A DNA stretch of 53,141 nucleotides from Dehalococcoidia bacterium (GTDB lineage Bacteria; Chloroflexota; Dehalococcoidia; UBA3495), in NCBI GenBank assembly GCA_030753265.1, contig JASMCQ010000046.1, forward strand, positions 1-53,141, read 5' to 3'. Position 1 is the first letter of the stretch. The number at the start of each line of letters is the position of its first letter. Positions 9,742 through 18,334 of this stretch are shown here, piece after piece. The notes below the pieces were generated by a model that was given only the letters and a program-made list of their open reading frames with translations, was not told the origin of the DNA and made no database searches. Made by a program: the position numbers and the translations under genes.

Positions 9742-10815
9742 TTACAGGTTGAACTGGGGCTCCAAGTACTCCTTCAGCTTGTTATAGATTTGCAGCCGGC
9801 CGCGTTGGGTATCCATCACGATGAGACGGCCATTGCCTTTATCAAAGAAGACTCCCGCGGGCACGGAGAACCGCCACTCCGGCTCGGTGGAGCGCACCCG
9901 GCGGCGGGCCTTGATCAAGTCCACGTTTGCTTCCACCGTCATCATGGCCCACTTGGATAGCTCCTGGGCGTCTCCGATAAGGCTGGTGATGAACCGTCCG
10001 TCCGGGTCGAAGATGTGCACCCGGCCCGGCTCCATGCCGTTGTTGCTCCAGTCGCTGACGTACACGTCCCCTTCCGGGTCGACCGCGACGCCGGTGGGGT
10101 AGTAGAGCTTCCCGGAACCGGTGGCGCCGCCGAACTGGGCGATCCACTTCCCGCCCGCCGAGAATTTCTGGGCCCGGTGGTTCCGGTGGTCGGCCACGTA
10201 CACGCACCCCTGGTGGTCCACGGTGATGCCCCAGGGGGAGTCGAACTGGCCGTCCCCGGCGCCGTAGCTGCCCCAACTGGCAAGCGGCCGTCCGTCCTTG
10301 GTGAATTTGCGGACCTGATGCCTGCGGCCGCCGACAACGTATAGGTTTTCGTCGGAGTCCATGGCGAGGCCGGAGGCTCCGTAGGGCTCGTTGTCGGCGC
10401 CATCCAGCACGTTCCAGTTGGATAGAAAGCCCCCGTCCTTATCGAAGATGGTGACCCGGTCGAGCCACTCGTCGGTAATATAGACGTTTCCCCGGCCGTC
10501 GGCGGCGATCCCCGATCCCCAGATGAACTCACCGTCCCCGTCGCCATAGTTGCTGAATTCCCCCAGGTACTCTTCATCGCCGGCGCCGGCGCCGGCGGTA
10601 AACATGCTCACCCGGGCCCCGACTCCCGTATGGTTCCAGCCAACACTGCTGATGCTCTCACTTCCCCGGTTGATCACGTACATGACGCCGTCCGCGCCCA
10701 GGGCCGCCGATTGGGGGTTGGTGAACCCCATCCCTCCTCCCGCGGCACTCCGTCCCACACAATGGCTGTAATCGTAGATTCGCCCGGCTACTACCTGCGT
10801 AAGCATCTCTGTCAC
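9742..10815 (-). CDS. NHL-repeat beta-propeller protein
   Basis: A 357-residue protein made almost entirely of NHL repeats, such as YGASGLAMDSDENLYVVGG, FDSPWGITVDHQGCVYVAD and YYPTGVAVDPEGDVYVSDW. It should form a six-bladed propeller used for binding or as a lyase-like scaffold. No signal peptide or membrane segment is visible. The first in-frame start is a GTG at 10815, with an ATG three codons later (10806) as an alternative. It follows the DUF1501 gene by 25 bp and is probably the last gene of a DUF1800-DUF1501-NHL transcription unit. A specific function cannot be assigned. Confidence 0.85.
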   Translation of the reverse strand: MTEMLTQVVAGRIYDYSHCVGRSAAGGGMGFTNPQSAALGADGVMYVINRGSESISSVGWNHTGVGARVSMFTAGAGAGDEEYLGEFSNYGDGDGEFIWGSGIAADGRGNVYITDEWLDRVTIFDKDGGFLSNWNVLDGADNEPYGASGLAMDSDENLYVVGGRRHQVRKFTKDGRPLASWGSYGAGDGQFDSPWGITVDHQGCVYVADHRNHRAQKFSAGGKWIAQFGGATGSGKLYYPTGVAVDPEGDVYVSDWSNNGMEPGRVHIFDPDGRFITSLIGDAQELSKWAMMTVEANVDLIKARRRVRSTEPEWRFSVPAGVFFDKGNGRLIVMDTQRGRLQIYNKLKEYLEPQFNL

Positions 10816-10840
10816 CCCGTGAGTTTGTCGTTAGTTGTCG

Positions 10841-11971
10841 TTAATTAAGGAAGCTGATCTTCTCGAATGCACCTTCCACCAGGGGTTTGGCGTCCAGGTG
10901 CAGCCAGTCCTCCAGGATGGTGGTGTACAGCCCCCGGAAGTCCACGTTGGGGACCACGTCGCCTTGCTCCAAGTCCGCCGCTTTCAGGGAGGGGTACTCG
11001 CTGTATAGGCCGCCCTTCACCCGGTCGCCGATAACGAAGGCAGCCCCGGCGGCGCCGTGGTCGGTGCCGGAGCCGTTGTCGTGGGTCCGGCGCCCGAACT
11101 CGCTGAAGAGGAACATGATCACGTTGTCGGCGGCGTCATGCTCCCGCAGGTCATCGAAGAAGCACTCGACGCCCGCCGAGACGTCTTTCCACAGCTTGTC
11201 GAGCATGCCTACCTGGTTGGAGTGGCTGTCGAAGGTGCCGTGGTCGCAGTACAGGACGCGGGTGCCAAAGCCGGCCAGGTGAATCTGGGCGATGCCCTTG
11301 AGCTTCTTGGCGATGGCGGTGTTGGGATACTCGACGGTGGAGGAGTAAATCTTGGGGGCTTCCTTCAAGATATCGGCGCCTTTCAGTGTGTCCAGCCCGG
11401 TCTGGCCCAGGTAGTCCATCACCGCGCCGCTCCCGATAGCGGGGGAATACATGCGGGCGAACCGGTCCAGGATACGGGCCCGCTGCCGCTCCTCGGAGAT
11501 GCCCGTCAACAGCCCGTAGGTATCCAAGTCGTCCACGCAGGCCACCGGAACCCCCGGCAGCACCAGCGACCGGAAGAGAGTGGAACCGAAGCTGACGACG
11601 GTCAGGACGTTTTCCTTGTTGGGGTCGATCTCCCGGGCGGCTCGTCCCAGCCACCCCTCGGTGCCCAGCTTGTTCGGCTCGCACGTGTGCCAGATGTCCA
11701 TGGACCGGAAATGAGACCGGGGGGAATTGGCGTAGCCCACGCCGTGAATGATGGCGACGTCGCCCCTATCATACAGGGTTTTGATGGGCGCCATCTCGGG
11801 ATGGAAACCCACGTGGTCGTCCAGCGGAAGTATCCGGTCTTCAGGAACCCCAACCGCGGGACGGTTGTCGCGGTACAGAGGGTTGGCGTAGGGGATAACC
11901 GTGTTCAGGTAGTCGTTTCCGCCGGTTAGCTGGAGAACCACCAGGACCGGGTCTTTCTTAGTGCTGGTCAT
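10841..11971 (-). CDS. DUF1501 family protein
   Basis: A 376-residue protein of the DUF1501 family, which belongs to the alkaline-phosphatase/sulfatase-like superfamily. Diagnostic segments are LQLTGGNDYLNTVIPYANP with a following YRDNRP near the N-terminus, FGSTLFRSLVLPG in the middle, and FSEFGRRTHDNGSGTDHG near residues 285-305. That last stretch contains the Asp/His residues expected to bind metal. Most relatives carry a Tat signal, but none is seen here. AAGGAGTAAGGAG directly precedes the ATG. DUF1501 and DUF1800 genes are almost always neighbours and have been linked to export or cell-surface polymer handling, but the role is unproven. Confidence 0.9.
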   Translation of the reverse strand: MTSTKKDPVLVVLQLTGGNDYLNTVIPYANPLYRDNRPAVGVPEDRILPLDDHVGFHPEMAPIKTLYDRGDVAIIHGVGYANSPRSHFRSMDIWHTCEPNKLGTEGWLGRAAREIDPNKENVLTVVSFGSTLFRSLVLPGVPVACVDDLDTYGLLTGISEERQRARILDRFARMYSPAIGSGAVMDYLGQTGLDTLKGADILKEAPKIYSSTVEYPNTAIAKKLKGIAQIHLAGFGTRVLYCDHGTFDSHSNQVGMLDKLWKDVSAGVECFFDDLREHDAADNVIMFLFSEFGRRTHDNGSGTDHGAAGAAFVIGDRVKGGLYSEYPSLKAADLEQGDVVPNVDFRGLYTTILEDWLHLDAKPLVEGAFEKISFLN

Positions 11972-12045
11972 CTCCTTACTCCTTTTCGAAATTCATGAGC
12001 CGGTGAATAGGTTGGGCTCGGACTCGCCCAAGCGGCCGATTTTGG

Positions 12046-12082
12046 GTTTGACTCTCGGCCTCGGCCGAGAGTCAAACTTTTT
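12046..12082 (+). terminator. Perfect 15-bp hairpin with a T-run on the plus strand
   Basis: Arms GTTTGACTCTCGGCC (12046-12060) and its exact reverse complement (12063-12077) are separated by two bases, and TTTTT follows on the plus strand. This has the form of an intrinsic terminator for plus-strand transcription, yet both flanking genes are on the minus strand. In the minus-strand mRNA the same hairpin falls between DUF1800 and DUF1501 without a U-run. It may stop antisense transcripts, or act as an mRNA stability or attenuation element. Confidence 0.6.
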
Positions 12083-12099
12083 CACGAACCCTATGCGTC

Positions 12100-13503
12100 C
12101 TATGCGTATTGATATTCCCGCAGCGCCACGATGAGCTGCAACAGCTCACTGGTTCTGCGGGTAGAAGATTGGGTGGCCTCTTCCGTATCCCAGCGGAACT
12201 GGCCGTCTTCGCCGGCGAAGCCCACCAGCTCCTGGCGGCTCTCCGGAGTGACCTCGAGGGGCCCCATCAGGTCCAGGCAGCCGTCCACCAACTGCTCGGC
12301 GGTCAGATCGCCCCGGGCCTTCAGCCGGGTGATGAGAGACTGGATGCCGGGACGGGTCACGTCGCCCACCAGGTCGGCGGTGAAATTGATTCGCCGCGCC
12401 AGGGAGCCGCTGTTGATCCACTCGGCGCCGGTATGCCAGCCCTCAACACTGGGGGGATTCAGCAGTTCCTGCCCCATGTAGCCGGGTTGCCGGGACAACT
12501 CACCGATACCCGGAGCGGGAAATTCGGCGCCGCCTACCAAGCGCAAAGTGCCTACGACCACCTCGGCCGGGCTCTTTATCTTGGCGAACCGGGCGTTCTT
12601 GAAGAAGTCCGAGTTGAACAGCACCCGCAGCATCGAGCGAATGTCGTAGCCGGACTCGACCAGGGTCTTGGACAGGAGGTCGATGGCCTCCGGGTCCCGC
12701 GGCGGGGTGACCGACCAGGCGGGCACTTGGGCCTCGTCGGCGACGAAGTAGTTGTACAGATGCCGGGCCACGAACCGGGAGGTTGCCGGCTGATCACAGA
12801 CAATCCGGATGATGTCTTCACCGTTGAGCCGGCCGGTCTCGCCCAAGAAGGTTTTTTCGCCGTCGTCGTGGTCTTCTTCGCGGTACTCAAATTCCCAGTC
12901 GTACCGGCCGATGGGGAACCGGGGCAGCTTGGGGATAATGGTCCACCCGGTGAAGGCCCGGGAGCACTCTCTTACGTCCACCTCGGTGTAGTTGCCTACG
13001 CCCATGCTGAACAGCTCCAGCAGCTCCCGGCCCCAGTTCTCGTTGACCGCAACCGCGTGGTTCTCGCAGTTGTCCAGCCAGTAGATCATGGCCGGGTCCT
13101 TGGATAGCGCCATCAGCAGCTCCCGGTAATCCCCCATGCCCTTCTTGCGAAACATGAAGAGCTGGTCCATCAGCTCGTCGTAGTGGTCCACCTTGGAAAC
13201 CCCGGCGGCGAACACCCCATGCCAGAACAGCGCCATCTTCTCTTCCAGGGGCCGTTTGGTGGTGATCATGTCGTGCATCCACTCGGCGGCGCCCATGCCG
13301 GGCAGGGTACCGGGCCGGAAGATCCACGGGTGGTACCGGATCATCTCGAACCTATCCAGGGGCTCCTGCGCCTCGGGGTGCAGCAGCTCCTCAACCGTCG
13401 CCTCGTACCCTTTCGCGGCTCGGGTTTCGAGTTCCTCGCGGGGCGCGCCAAAGCCGGCGCGGCGCATCAAATGGGCCATCAAACCAATCTTTTGGTCAGC
13501 CAC
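12100..13503 (-). CDS. DUF1800 family protein
   Basis: A 467-residue DUF1800 protein. Family marks are LMAHLMRRAGFG at the N-terminus, EKMALFWHGVF, the long NENWGRELLELFSMG stretch followed by YTEVDV and RAFTGW, FVARHLYNYFV, and the C-terminal GWHTGAEWINSGSLARRINF. Function is unknown. Relatives are encoded beside DUF1501 genes, as here. The start is set at a GTG (13503) preceded by AAAGGGGG with a 7-nt gap. A longer form starting at a TTG (13602) is unlikely because that codon lies only about a base from the -10 element of the gene's own promoter. No signal peptide is visible. Confidence 0.88.
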   Translation of the reverse strand: MADQKIGLMAHLMRRAGFGAPREELETRAAKGYEATVEELLHPEAQEPLDRFEMIRYHPWIFRPGTLPGMGAAEWMHDMITTKRPLEEKMALFWHGVFAAGVSKVDHYDELMDQLFMFRKKGMGDYRELLMALSKDPAMIYWLDNCENHAVAVNENWGRELLELFSMGVGNYTEVDVRECSRAFTGWTIIPKLPRFPIGRYDWEFEYREEDHDDGEKTFLGETGRLNGEDIIRIVCDQPATSRFVARHLYNYFVADEAQVPAWSVTPPRDPEAIDLLSKTLVESGYDIRSMLRVLFNSDFFKNARFAKIKSPAEVVVGTLRLVGGAEFPAPGIGELSRQPGYMGQELLNPPSVEGWHTGAEWINSGSLARRINFTADLVGDVTRPGIQSLITRLKARGDLTAEQLVDGCLDLMGPLEVTPESRQELVGFAGEDGQFRWDTEEATQSSTRRTSELLQLIVALREYQYA

Positions 13504-13602
13504 TTCCTTGCCCCCTTTGTATAGAGTGATATTCCGGATAGAGGTCGGACCGGCTCGCTGTCCACGCCCGGTTGGCTGAAACTTTTCTTGAATGTTTTCC
13601 AA

Positions 13603-13631
13603 ATAATAATGGGATGCAACCTAACTGTCAA
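13603..13631 (-). promoter_or_regulatory. Promoter of the DUF1800-DUF1501-NHL unit
   Basis: On the minus strand TTGACA (13626-13631, exact consensus) and TATTAT (13603-13608) are 17 bp apart. The start point would fall near 13596, leaving about 90 nt of leader before the GTG at 13503. This argues against translation from the TTG at 13602. Confidence 0.75.
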
Positions 13632-13820
13632 CAGATGCGTCCCAAATGATCCAAAGCTGCCGGCGGGGCATTCTCACCTGGAGAGAAGGAAACCGCAGTC
13701 CTCGCCTTTCTTCGCCGGTGGGCGCCCTCCCATTGCCCGATTTCGGAGATAGCCGTTAGGCTCATCCGTTCGCCCTGGGTTTGTCGATGAGCCGGCAATG
13801 CCCTTTGTCGAGGGGAGGTG

Positions 13821-15194
13821 TTAGCCGTCGCCCCGCAGCACGCCGGCCAGGGTGCCGGTGTTCTCCACCCCTTCCAGGGTGTCCAGCAACCCAATTGCCT
13901 CTTCGGTGGCCGCCGGGGTGAGAGCCAGGGAGGCACAGTCCCGGAATTTGTTCCGGATGTCGTCCAGGGTGGTGCCCCGTAGCGCGCCCTCGTTGGGGCG
14001 GTCCATCCTCTCCTGCAACACTCGTCCGTCCCGCAGGTGGACCTCCACGACGTTGTAAGCCTCTATCCAGCTCGGCCGGCCTTCATAGCCGGGAATGCGG
14101 ACCATCTCCACCTTGGGAATCAGTGACTGGGCCTCCGGCCGCATCACCTGCTCGTCGGTGAAGGTCCCCAGCCCTATCTTCTGGTCCAGGAACGCCGCCG
14201 CCATGCAGTAGTTCATGCTGAATTTGCCCTCCAGGCCCTGCTTGGGCGAGGAGTGGATCAGGGACCGGGGCGGGTCGAAGTCGACCAGCACGGCAATCCG
14301 GTCGATCTCCCCCGGATCGATGGTCTCGCGCGCCAGTAAGCCGGCGGCGGCATTGAGGGCCAGGTGGGCGCTGCCGCAGCAGGGATACTTCTTGATCTCG
14401 ATGCCCGTTTCGGTGAAGTAGCAGCGCCGACCCAGGTCCTCAAGCAACTTCTCCATGTTGTATCCGGATCCGCCGGAGAAAGCGTGCAGGAAGCCGAACC
14501 TGCCTTCTATGGCATCATTGCTGGCGGTGAACCCCGCCTGGACCAGTTTGGCGGCGGTTACCCCGTTGCGGCCGGCGGCGCCCGCGTGGTAGGGCTTGGT
14601 CATCGTACCGAAATTCTGCCTCAGGCCGGCCGCCTGGGAAGCGGCCAGGGAAATGGCCATGGCGGTCTGGTCCTGGTCAAGCTTGAGCATCTTGGATGCC
14701 GCCGCCGCCGAGCCCAGGGTCCCCAGCGGACTGGTGGGATGCCAGCCCAGGTCGTCGTGAAAATTCACGCTGGTGGAGTCTCCTACACTGCAGGCCACCT
14801 CGAAGCCCAGCATGTAGGCCAGCAGCATGTCCCGCCCCGGCGCACCCGCCTCTTCACCCAAAGCGAGGGCTGCGGGGGCCAGGACGGCGCTGGGGTGGCC
14901 CTTGACGATCCGGTTGATGTCATCGTAGTCCAGGGCGTGGGCCATGGCGCCGTTCACCAGTGTCGCTTCGGGCGCCGAGGTCTTGAAGCCTCGCCCAATC
15001 ACGGAGGCTATCGGCCCGCCGCCTGTGGACCGGACGAAGTCAGATAATATGGCTGCCAGGGGCTCCACGGAGCCGGCCAGCGCGCACCCCAGGCAGTCCA
15101 TCATGGCGCCCTTCGCCGCTTCGATGGCCTCGCTGGGGAAGTCTTCCAGGCTGGTGGTCGTGACGTATTCCGCGATCCTTTTGGTGATGTCCAA
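13821..15194 (-). CDS. MmgE/PrpD family protein (2-methylcitrate dehydratase-like)
   Basis: A 457-residue cytosolic protein of the MmgE/PrpD family, whose members include 2-methylcitrate dehydratase, cis-aconitate decarboxylase and uncharacterised dehydratases. Recognisable blocks are GAMMDCLGCALAG, NGAMAHALDYDD (residues about 80-91), GWHPTSPLGTLGSAAAASK, TKPYHAGAAGRNGV, and KKYPCCGSAHLALNA. It starts with a TTG codon (15192-15194) supported by AGGAGG a few bases upstream. No prpB or prpC is adjacent, so a role in the methylcitrate cycle is unsupported. The neighbouring CoA-transferases suggest catabolism of a branched or unsaturated organic acid. Confidence 0.9.
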   Translation of the reverse strand: MDITKRIAEYVTTTSLEDFPSEAIEAAKGAMMDCLGCALAGSVEPLAAILSDFVRSTGGGPIASVIGRGFKTSAPEATLVNGAMAHALDYDDINRIVKGHPSAVLAPAALALGEEAGAPGRDMLLAYMLGFEVACSVGDSTSVNFHDDLGWHPTSPLGTLGSAAAASKMLKLDQDQTAMAISLAASQAAGLRQNFGTMTKPYHAGAAGRNGVTAAKLVQAGFTASNDAIEGRFGFLHAFSGGSGYNMEKLLEDLGRRCYFTETGIEIKKYPCCGSAHLALNAAAGLLARETIDPGEIDRIAVLVDFDPPRSLIHSSPKQGLEGKFSMNYCMAAAFLDQKIGLGTFTDEQVMRPEAQSLIPKVEMVRIPGYEGRPSWIEAYNVVEVHLRDGRVLQERMDRPNEGALRGTTLDDIRNKFRDCASLALTPAATEEAIGLLDTLEGVENTGTLAGVLRGDG

Positions 15195-15319
15195 GGTAAC
15201 CTCCTAGGCCGGTGTATCGTTGCCGGACCGCTCACTCGCTTTCCCGATGCGCCGGCCCAATTCCCGGCTGGAGCCAACGGTCCCATGGCCGGGGAAATGC
15301 AACGGTCAGTGGCACTTGT

Positions 15320-15348
15320 GTTATATTACCTGAAGCCCCACAAAGCAA
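15320..15348 (-). promoter_or_regulatory. Probable promoter of the MmgE/PrpD gene
   Basis: On the minus strand TTGCTT (15343-15348) and TATAAC (15320-15325) are 17 bp apart, giving a leader of about 120 nt. Confidence 0.5.
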
Positions 15349-15475
15349 GCTCCGGCGTTGCCTCGGGCAGGGGCAATGAGCTGGCGGAGTAATCGAGCCG
15401 CTTGCTGATTCGGGCATTATGTGCCCTTTAGTGGTGCCCACCCGGTCTCGGTTTAAGGCCATCAGATCATGAATC

Positions 15476-15525
15476 GGTGGATAACAGCCAGAATTGGGCG
15501 GATAAACTTGGCGGCCCGTGGATAA
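15476..15525 (+). promoter_or_regulatory. Cluster of three DnaA-box-like repeats
   Basis: GGTGGATAA (15476-15484), GGCGGATAA (15497-15505) and CGTGGATAA (15517-15525) occur as direct repeats 21 and 20 bp apart. The last is one base from the reverse complement of the classical DnaA box TTATCCACA. They lie in the 477-bp gap between the MmgE/PrpD gene and the divergent CoA-transferase. An imperfect palindrome TGTGACAATACGTTCACG follows at 15559-15576 and may be an operator. The cluster could titrate DnaA or bind an unrelated regulator. Confidence 0.45.
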
Positions 15526-15671
15526 GCCCCGAGGGCCAAGGGGCGCCGTTGGCGTTCCTGTGACAATACGTTCACGATCGCCCGCCGCAACGTCATTTGC
15601 CTTGACTGCCCGCATCGTTGGACCGTACTTGCCCGCGGGCTGTTCACAATCCCTTGAGGAGGTCGGAATCA

Positions 15672-16886
15672 GTGTATCCCGGAGCACTTGGTGGCGTTCG
15701 AGTGGTGGAGTGGAGCAACTTGATAACCGGTCCTTTCTGCGGCAAGGTGCTCGGCGAGTTGGGCGCCGACGTGATCAAGGTGGAGCCTCCGGCACTGGGC
15801 GACGACAGCCGCCGCCGCGGCCCTTTCCCGGGCCATATCCCGGACCCGGAGCGGAGCGGACTGTTCCTGTTCGCCAACCTCAACAAACGGGGCCTGACCC
15901 TGGACCCGGGGACCGCTTCCGGACGGGGCATCCTGGGAAGGTTACTGGAGTCGGCGGATGTTTTCGTGGTGAACCAGCCGCCGGAACTGGTGCGGGACCT
16001 GGGATTGGACCATGAGACGCTGAAGGAGAAGTACCCCCGGCTCATCGTTACCGCCATCACTCCCTACGGCTGCAGCGGCCCGTACCGGGACTACGCCGGG
16101 AACGACCTGACGGTCAACGCCCTGGGCGGCCTCAGTTTCGGCAACGGGCATCCGGACCGGGAGCCATTGGCGAACCCCCTGTACCAGGCCAGCTATATGG
16201 CTGCCGTCGGCGCCGCCTATGCCACCGTCGTCGCCCTGCTGGGACGGGACACCACGGGCCGAGGCCAACTGGTGGATGTGTCCGAGGCCCAGGTCTCCGC
16301 CGTCCTGCTGAGCGGCTACAACCTGCCGACCTACATCTATAAGGGGGTGGCGGGTTGGCGCTCCGGCAACCGAATGCGTCTGGGCTTGTTCCCCAACTGC
16401 ATTCTGCCCTGTAAAGACGGCTATGCCTGCATCGACGCTCCACAAATGGAACAGTACCAGCGGTTCATCGACCTGCTCGACGACCGGGAGTGGGTCAACG
16501 ACCCCCGGTACCGCAAGCGCCGGGCCATGAGCGACCAGTACCCGGAGGAAGCGGAGGCCCTCATCGCCCCCTGGTTCACGCAGCGCACCAAAGCGGAGAT
16601 CCTGCGGGTTTGCTTGGAGAACCGGATTCCCTGCGTGCCCGTGCTGACCTTCGACGAGGTGCTGGCTGAGCCTCAGCTCAACGCCCGGAATTATTTTCAA
16701 GATATCGAACACCCAACCGTCGGCACACTGCGCTATCCCGGGGCCCCCTACCGGCTGTCGGGCACCCCGTGCCGGGTCGTCCGGCCCGCGCCGGTACTGG
16801 GCCAGCACAACGTGGAAATCCTGTGCGGCGAGTTGGGACTGGAGCCCTCGGGACTGCCGGAGATGGCGAGGGCGGGAGTAATCTGA
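15672..16886 (+). CDS. CaiB/BaiF family CoA-transferase, subunit lacking the catalytic Asp
   Basis: A 404-residue class III CoA-transferase-type protein. N-terminal marks are RVVEWSNLITGPFCGKVLGE and LGADVIKVEPP, followed by NLNKRGLTLDP, then ALLGRDTTGRGQLVDVS and the C-terminal PVLGQHNVEILCGELG. The catalytic aspartate that forms the acyl-enzyme in this family (Asp169 in formyl-CoA transferase) aligns with Ser at about residue 174 (YQASYMAA). The protein may be an accessory subunit of the protein encoded 1 bp downstream. The GTG start at 15672 is chosen because GAGGAGG lies 9 nt upstream. A TTG at 15618 would give an unsupported 18-residue extension. Confidence 0.9.
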   Translation: MYPGALGGVRVVEWSNLITGPFCGKVLGELGADVIKVEPPALGDDSRRRGPFPGHIPDPERSGLFLFANLNKRGLTLDPGTASGRGILGRLLESADVFVVNQPPELVRDLGLDHETLKEKYPRLIVTAITPYGCSGPYRDYAGNDLTVNALGGLSFGNGHPDREPLANPLYQASYMAAVGAAYATVVALLGRDTTGRGQLVDVSEAQVSAVLLSGYNLPTYIYKGVAGWRSGNRMRLGLFPNCILPCKDGYACIDAPQMEQYQRFIDLLDDREWVNDPRYRKRRAMSDQYPEEAEALIAPWFTQRTKAEILRVCLENRIPCVPVLTFDEVLAEPQLNARNYFQDIEHPTVGTLRYPGAPYRLSGTPCRVVRPAPVLGQHNVEILCGELGLEPSGLPEMARAGVI

Positions 16887-16887
16887 G

Positions 16888-18126
16888 ATGCCACCCCTTC
16901 CTCTGGGTAACTACCGAATCGTCGATCTAGGCACCGCATGGGCCGGACCCCAGGCGGGCCAGATCCTCGCCGACATGGGCGCCGAGGTGGTCAAAGTGGA
17001 GACCCGGACCCGGCTGGACGGCCTGCGCCTGGGCCGCCCCATCATCGAGGATGACGCCGCCGGGGGCGACGAGGGCCTGTGGCCCGAATTGCAGCCCGTG
17101 TTCCACGGCCTGAACCGCAACAAGCTGAGCGTCACCCTGAACTTGAAGACCCCGGAAGGCTTGCGCCTGATCCGGGAACTCATCGCCCGCAGCGACGTGG
17201 TGCTGAATAACTACTCTCCCGGCGTGCTGGGACGGCTGGGCCTGGACTATCCGGAGCTTCGGAAGGTGCGTCCCGATATCATCCTGGTCTCGATGCCGTC
17301 CGTCGGTGATTCCGGGCCCCTGCGGGATATACTGGCCTACGCGCCCAATATCCAGGCGCTTTCGGGGCTGAGCGGCGTGATCGGCTACCAGGGCGAGCCG
17401 CTGGTTGGCGAACTGCAATCGCCGTGGAGCGATGCCGTGGCCGCTCTTCACGCCGCCCTGGGCACGGTGGCCGCGCTGCGGCACCGGAACTTGACCGGGG
17501 AGGGCCAGTCAGTCGAAGTCGCCCAGCTCGAGGCGACCACCTCCATGCTGGGTGAGCCGCTCCTCGACTACCAGATGACGGGTAAAGTGGCCGAGCCCCA
17601 GGGCAACTTCGACCCGGATTTCGCGCCCCACAACAACTATCCGTGCGCCGAAGAAGACACCTGGGTGGCAATCGGGGTCCGGGGTGAGAAGGAGTGGGAG
17701 GGGTTCTGCCGGGCGTTGGAAAACCCGGGTTGGACCGGGGACCCCCGTTTCGAAGACCGGCACAGCCGGGTGACCCACTTCCGGGAGTTGGACCGGCACG
17801 TGTCGGAATGGACCCGGCAGCACACATCTGAAGAGGTCACCAGCCTGTTGCAGCAACACGGTGTGGCCGCCATGCCCGTGATGAGCATCGAAGGCCAGTT
17901 CATGGACCCTCACCTACAGGAGCGCCAGGCCTTTGCCGAGGTTGAGCACCCCCACGTGGGCGCGGAGTGGGTGTACGGGATGCCGTGGCTGCTGAGCGAC
18001 ACTCCGGGCAGCGTCCGCACCGCCGCGCCCCTGTTGGGGCAGCACAACGATTACATATTTCTTGAACTCCTGGGTGTGCCCGGCGCCGAGTTGGAGTGCC
18101 TCCGGGCCGCTGAGGTTGTATACTGA
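16888..18126 (+). CDS. CaiB/BaiF family CoA-transferase, catalytic subunit
   Basis: A 412-residue class III CoA-transferase that would move CoA between organic acids in the cytosol. It has YRIVDLGTAWAGPQAGQILA, MGAEVVKVETR, NRNKLSVTLNL, LRHRNLTGEGQSVEVAQ and a C-terminal PLLGQHNDYIF. The probable nucleophile is Asp182 (SPWSDAVAA), which aligns with the family's catalytic aspartate. The ATG is one base after the stop of the paralogous gene upstream, so the two are translationally coupled. Together they resemble two-subunit CaiB/BaiF enzymes such as BbsEF, in which both subunits are family members. The actual acid is unknown. A fused dehydratase gene downstream could act on the CoA product. Confidence 0.92.
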   Translation: MPPLPLGNYRIVDLGTAWAGPQAGQILADMGAEVVKVETRTRLDGLRLGRPIIEDDAAGGDEGLWPELQPVFHGLNRNKLSVTLNLKTPEGLRLIRELIARSDVVLNNYSPGVLGRLGLDYPELRKVRPDIILVSMPSVGDSGPLRDILAYAPNIQALSGLSGVIGYQGEPLVGELQSPWSDAVAALHAALGTVAALRHRNLTGEGQSVEVAQLEATTSMLGEPLLDYQMTGKVAEPQGNFDPDFAPHNNYPCAEEDTWVAIGVRGEKEWEGFCRALENPGWTGDPRFEDRHSRVTHFRELDRHVSEWTRQHTSEEVTSLLQQHGVAAMPVMSIEGQFMDPHLQERQAFAEVEHPHVGAEWVYGMPWLLSDTPGSVRTAAPLLGQHNDYIFLELLGVPGAELECLRAAEVVY

Positions 18127-18334
18127 CCCGGTAGGGCTTCCACCCCCCTCGGGCTTTCAGCCCCAGCCCGTCGGCCTCTCGCCCACACCGGCTGCTGTCA
18201 ATCCCCGGCTTTATCTTGGGCTGGCTTCGACCGGCGGCCTGGATTCGGGCGTTCTCCAGTGGGGCTCGGCCTGGCTGACACCTGAGGTATCTGGATGAGC
18301 CAACCGGACAAGTCGAATAACGTGATGTTGCACA

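Noticed and set aside
12109..13107. A 332-codon plus-strand frame across the DUF1800 gene
   Set aside because: It is antisense to conserved DUF1800 motifs and has no promoter or family similarity.
15559..15576. A CRP-type operator TGTGAC...GTTCACG
   Set aside because: The half-site spacing is 8 rather than 6, and the palindrome is imperfect. It is only mentioned as a possible operator.
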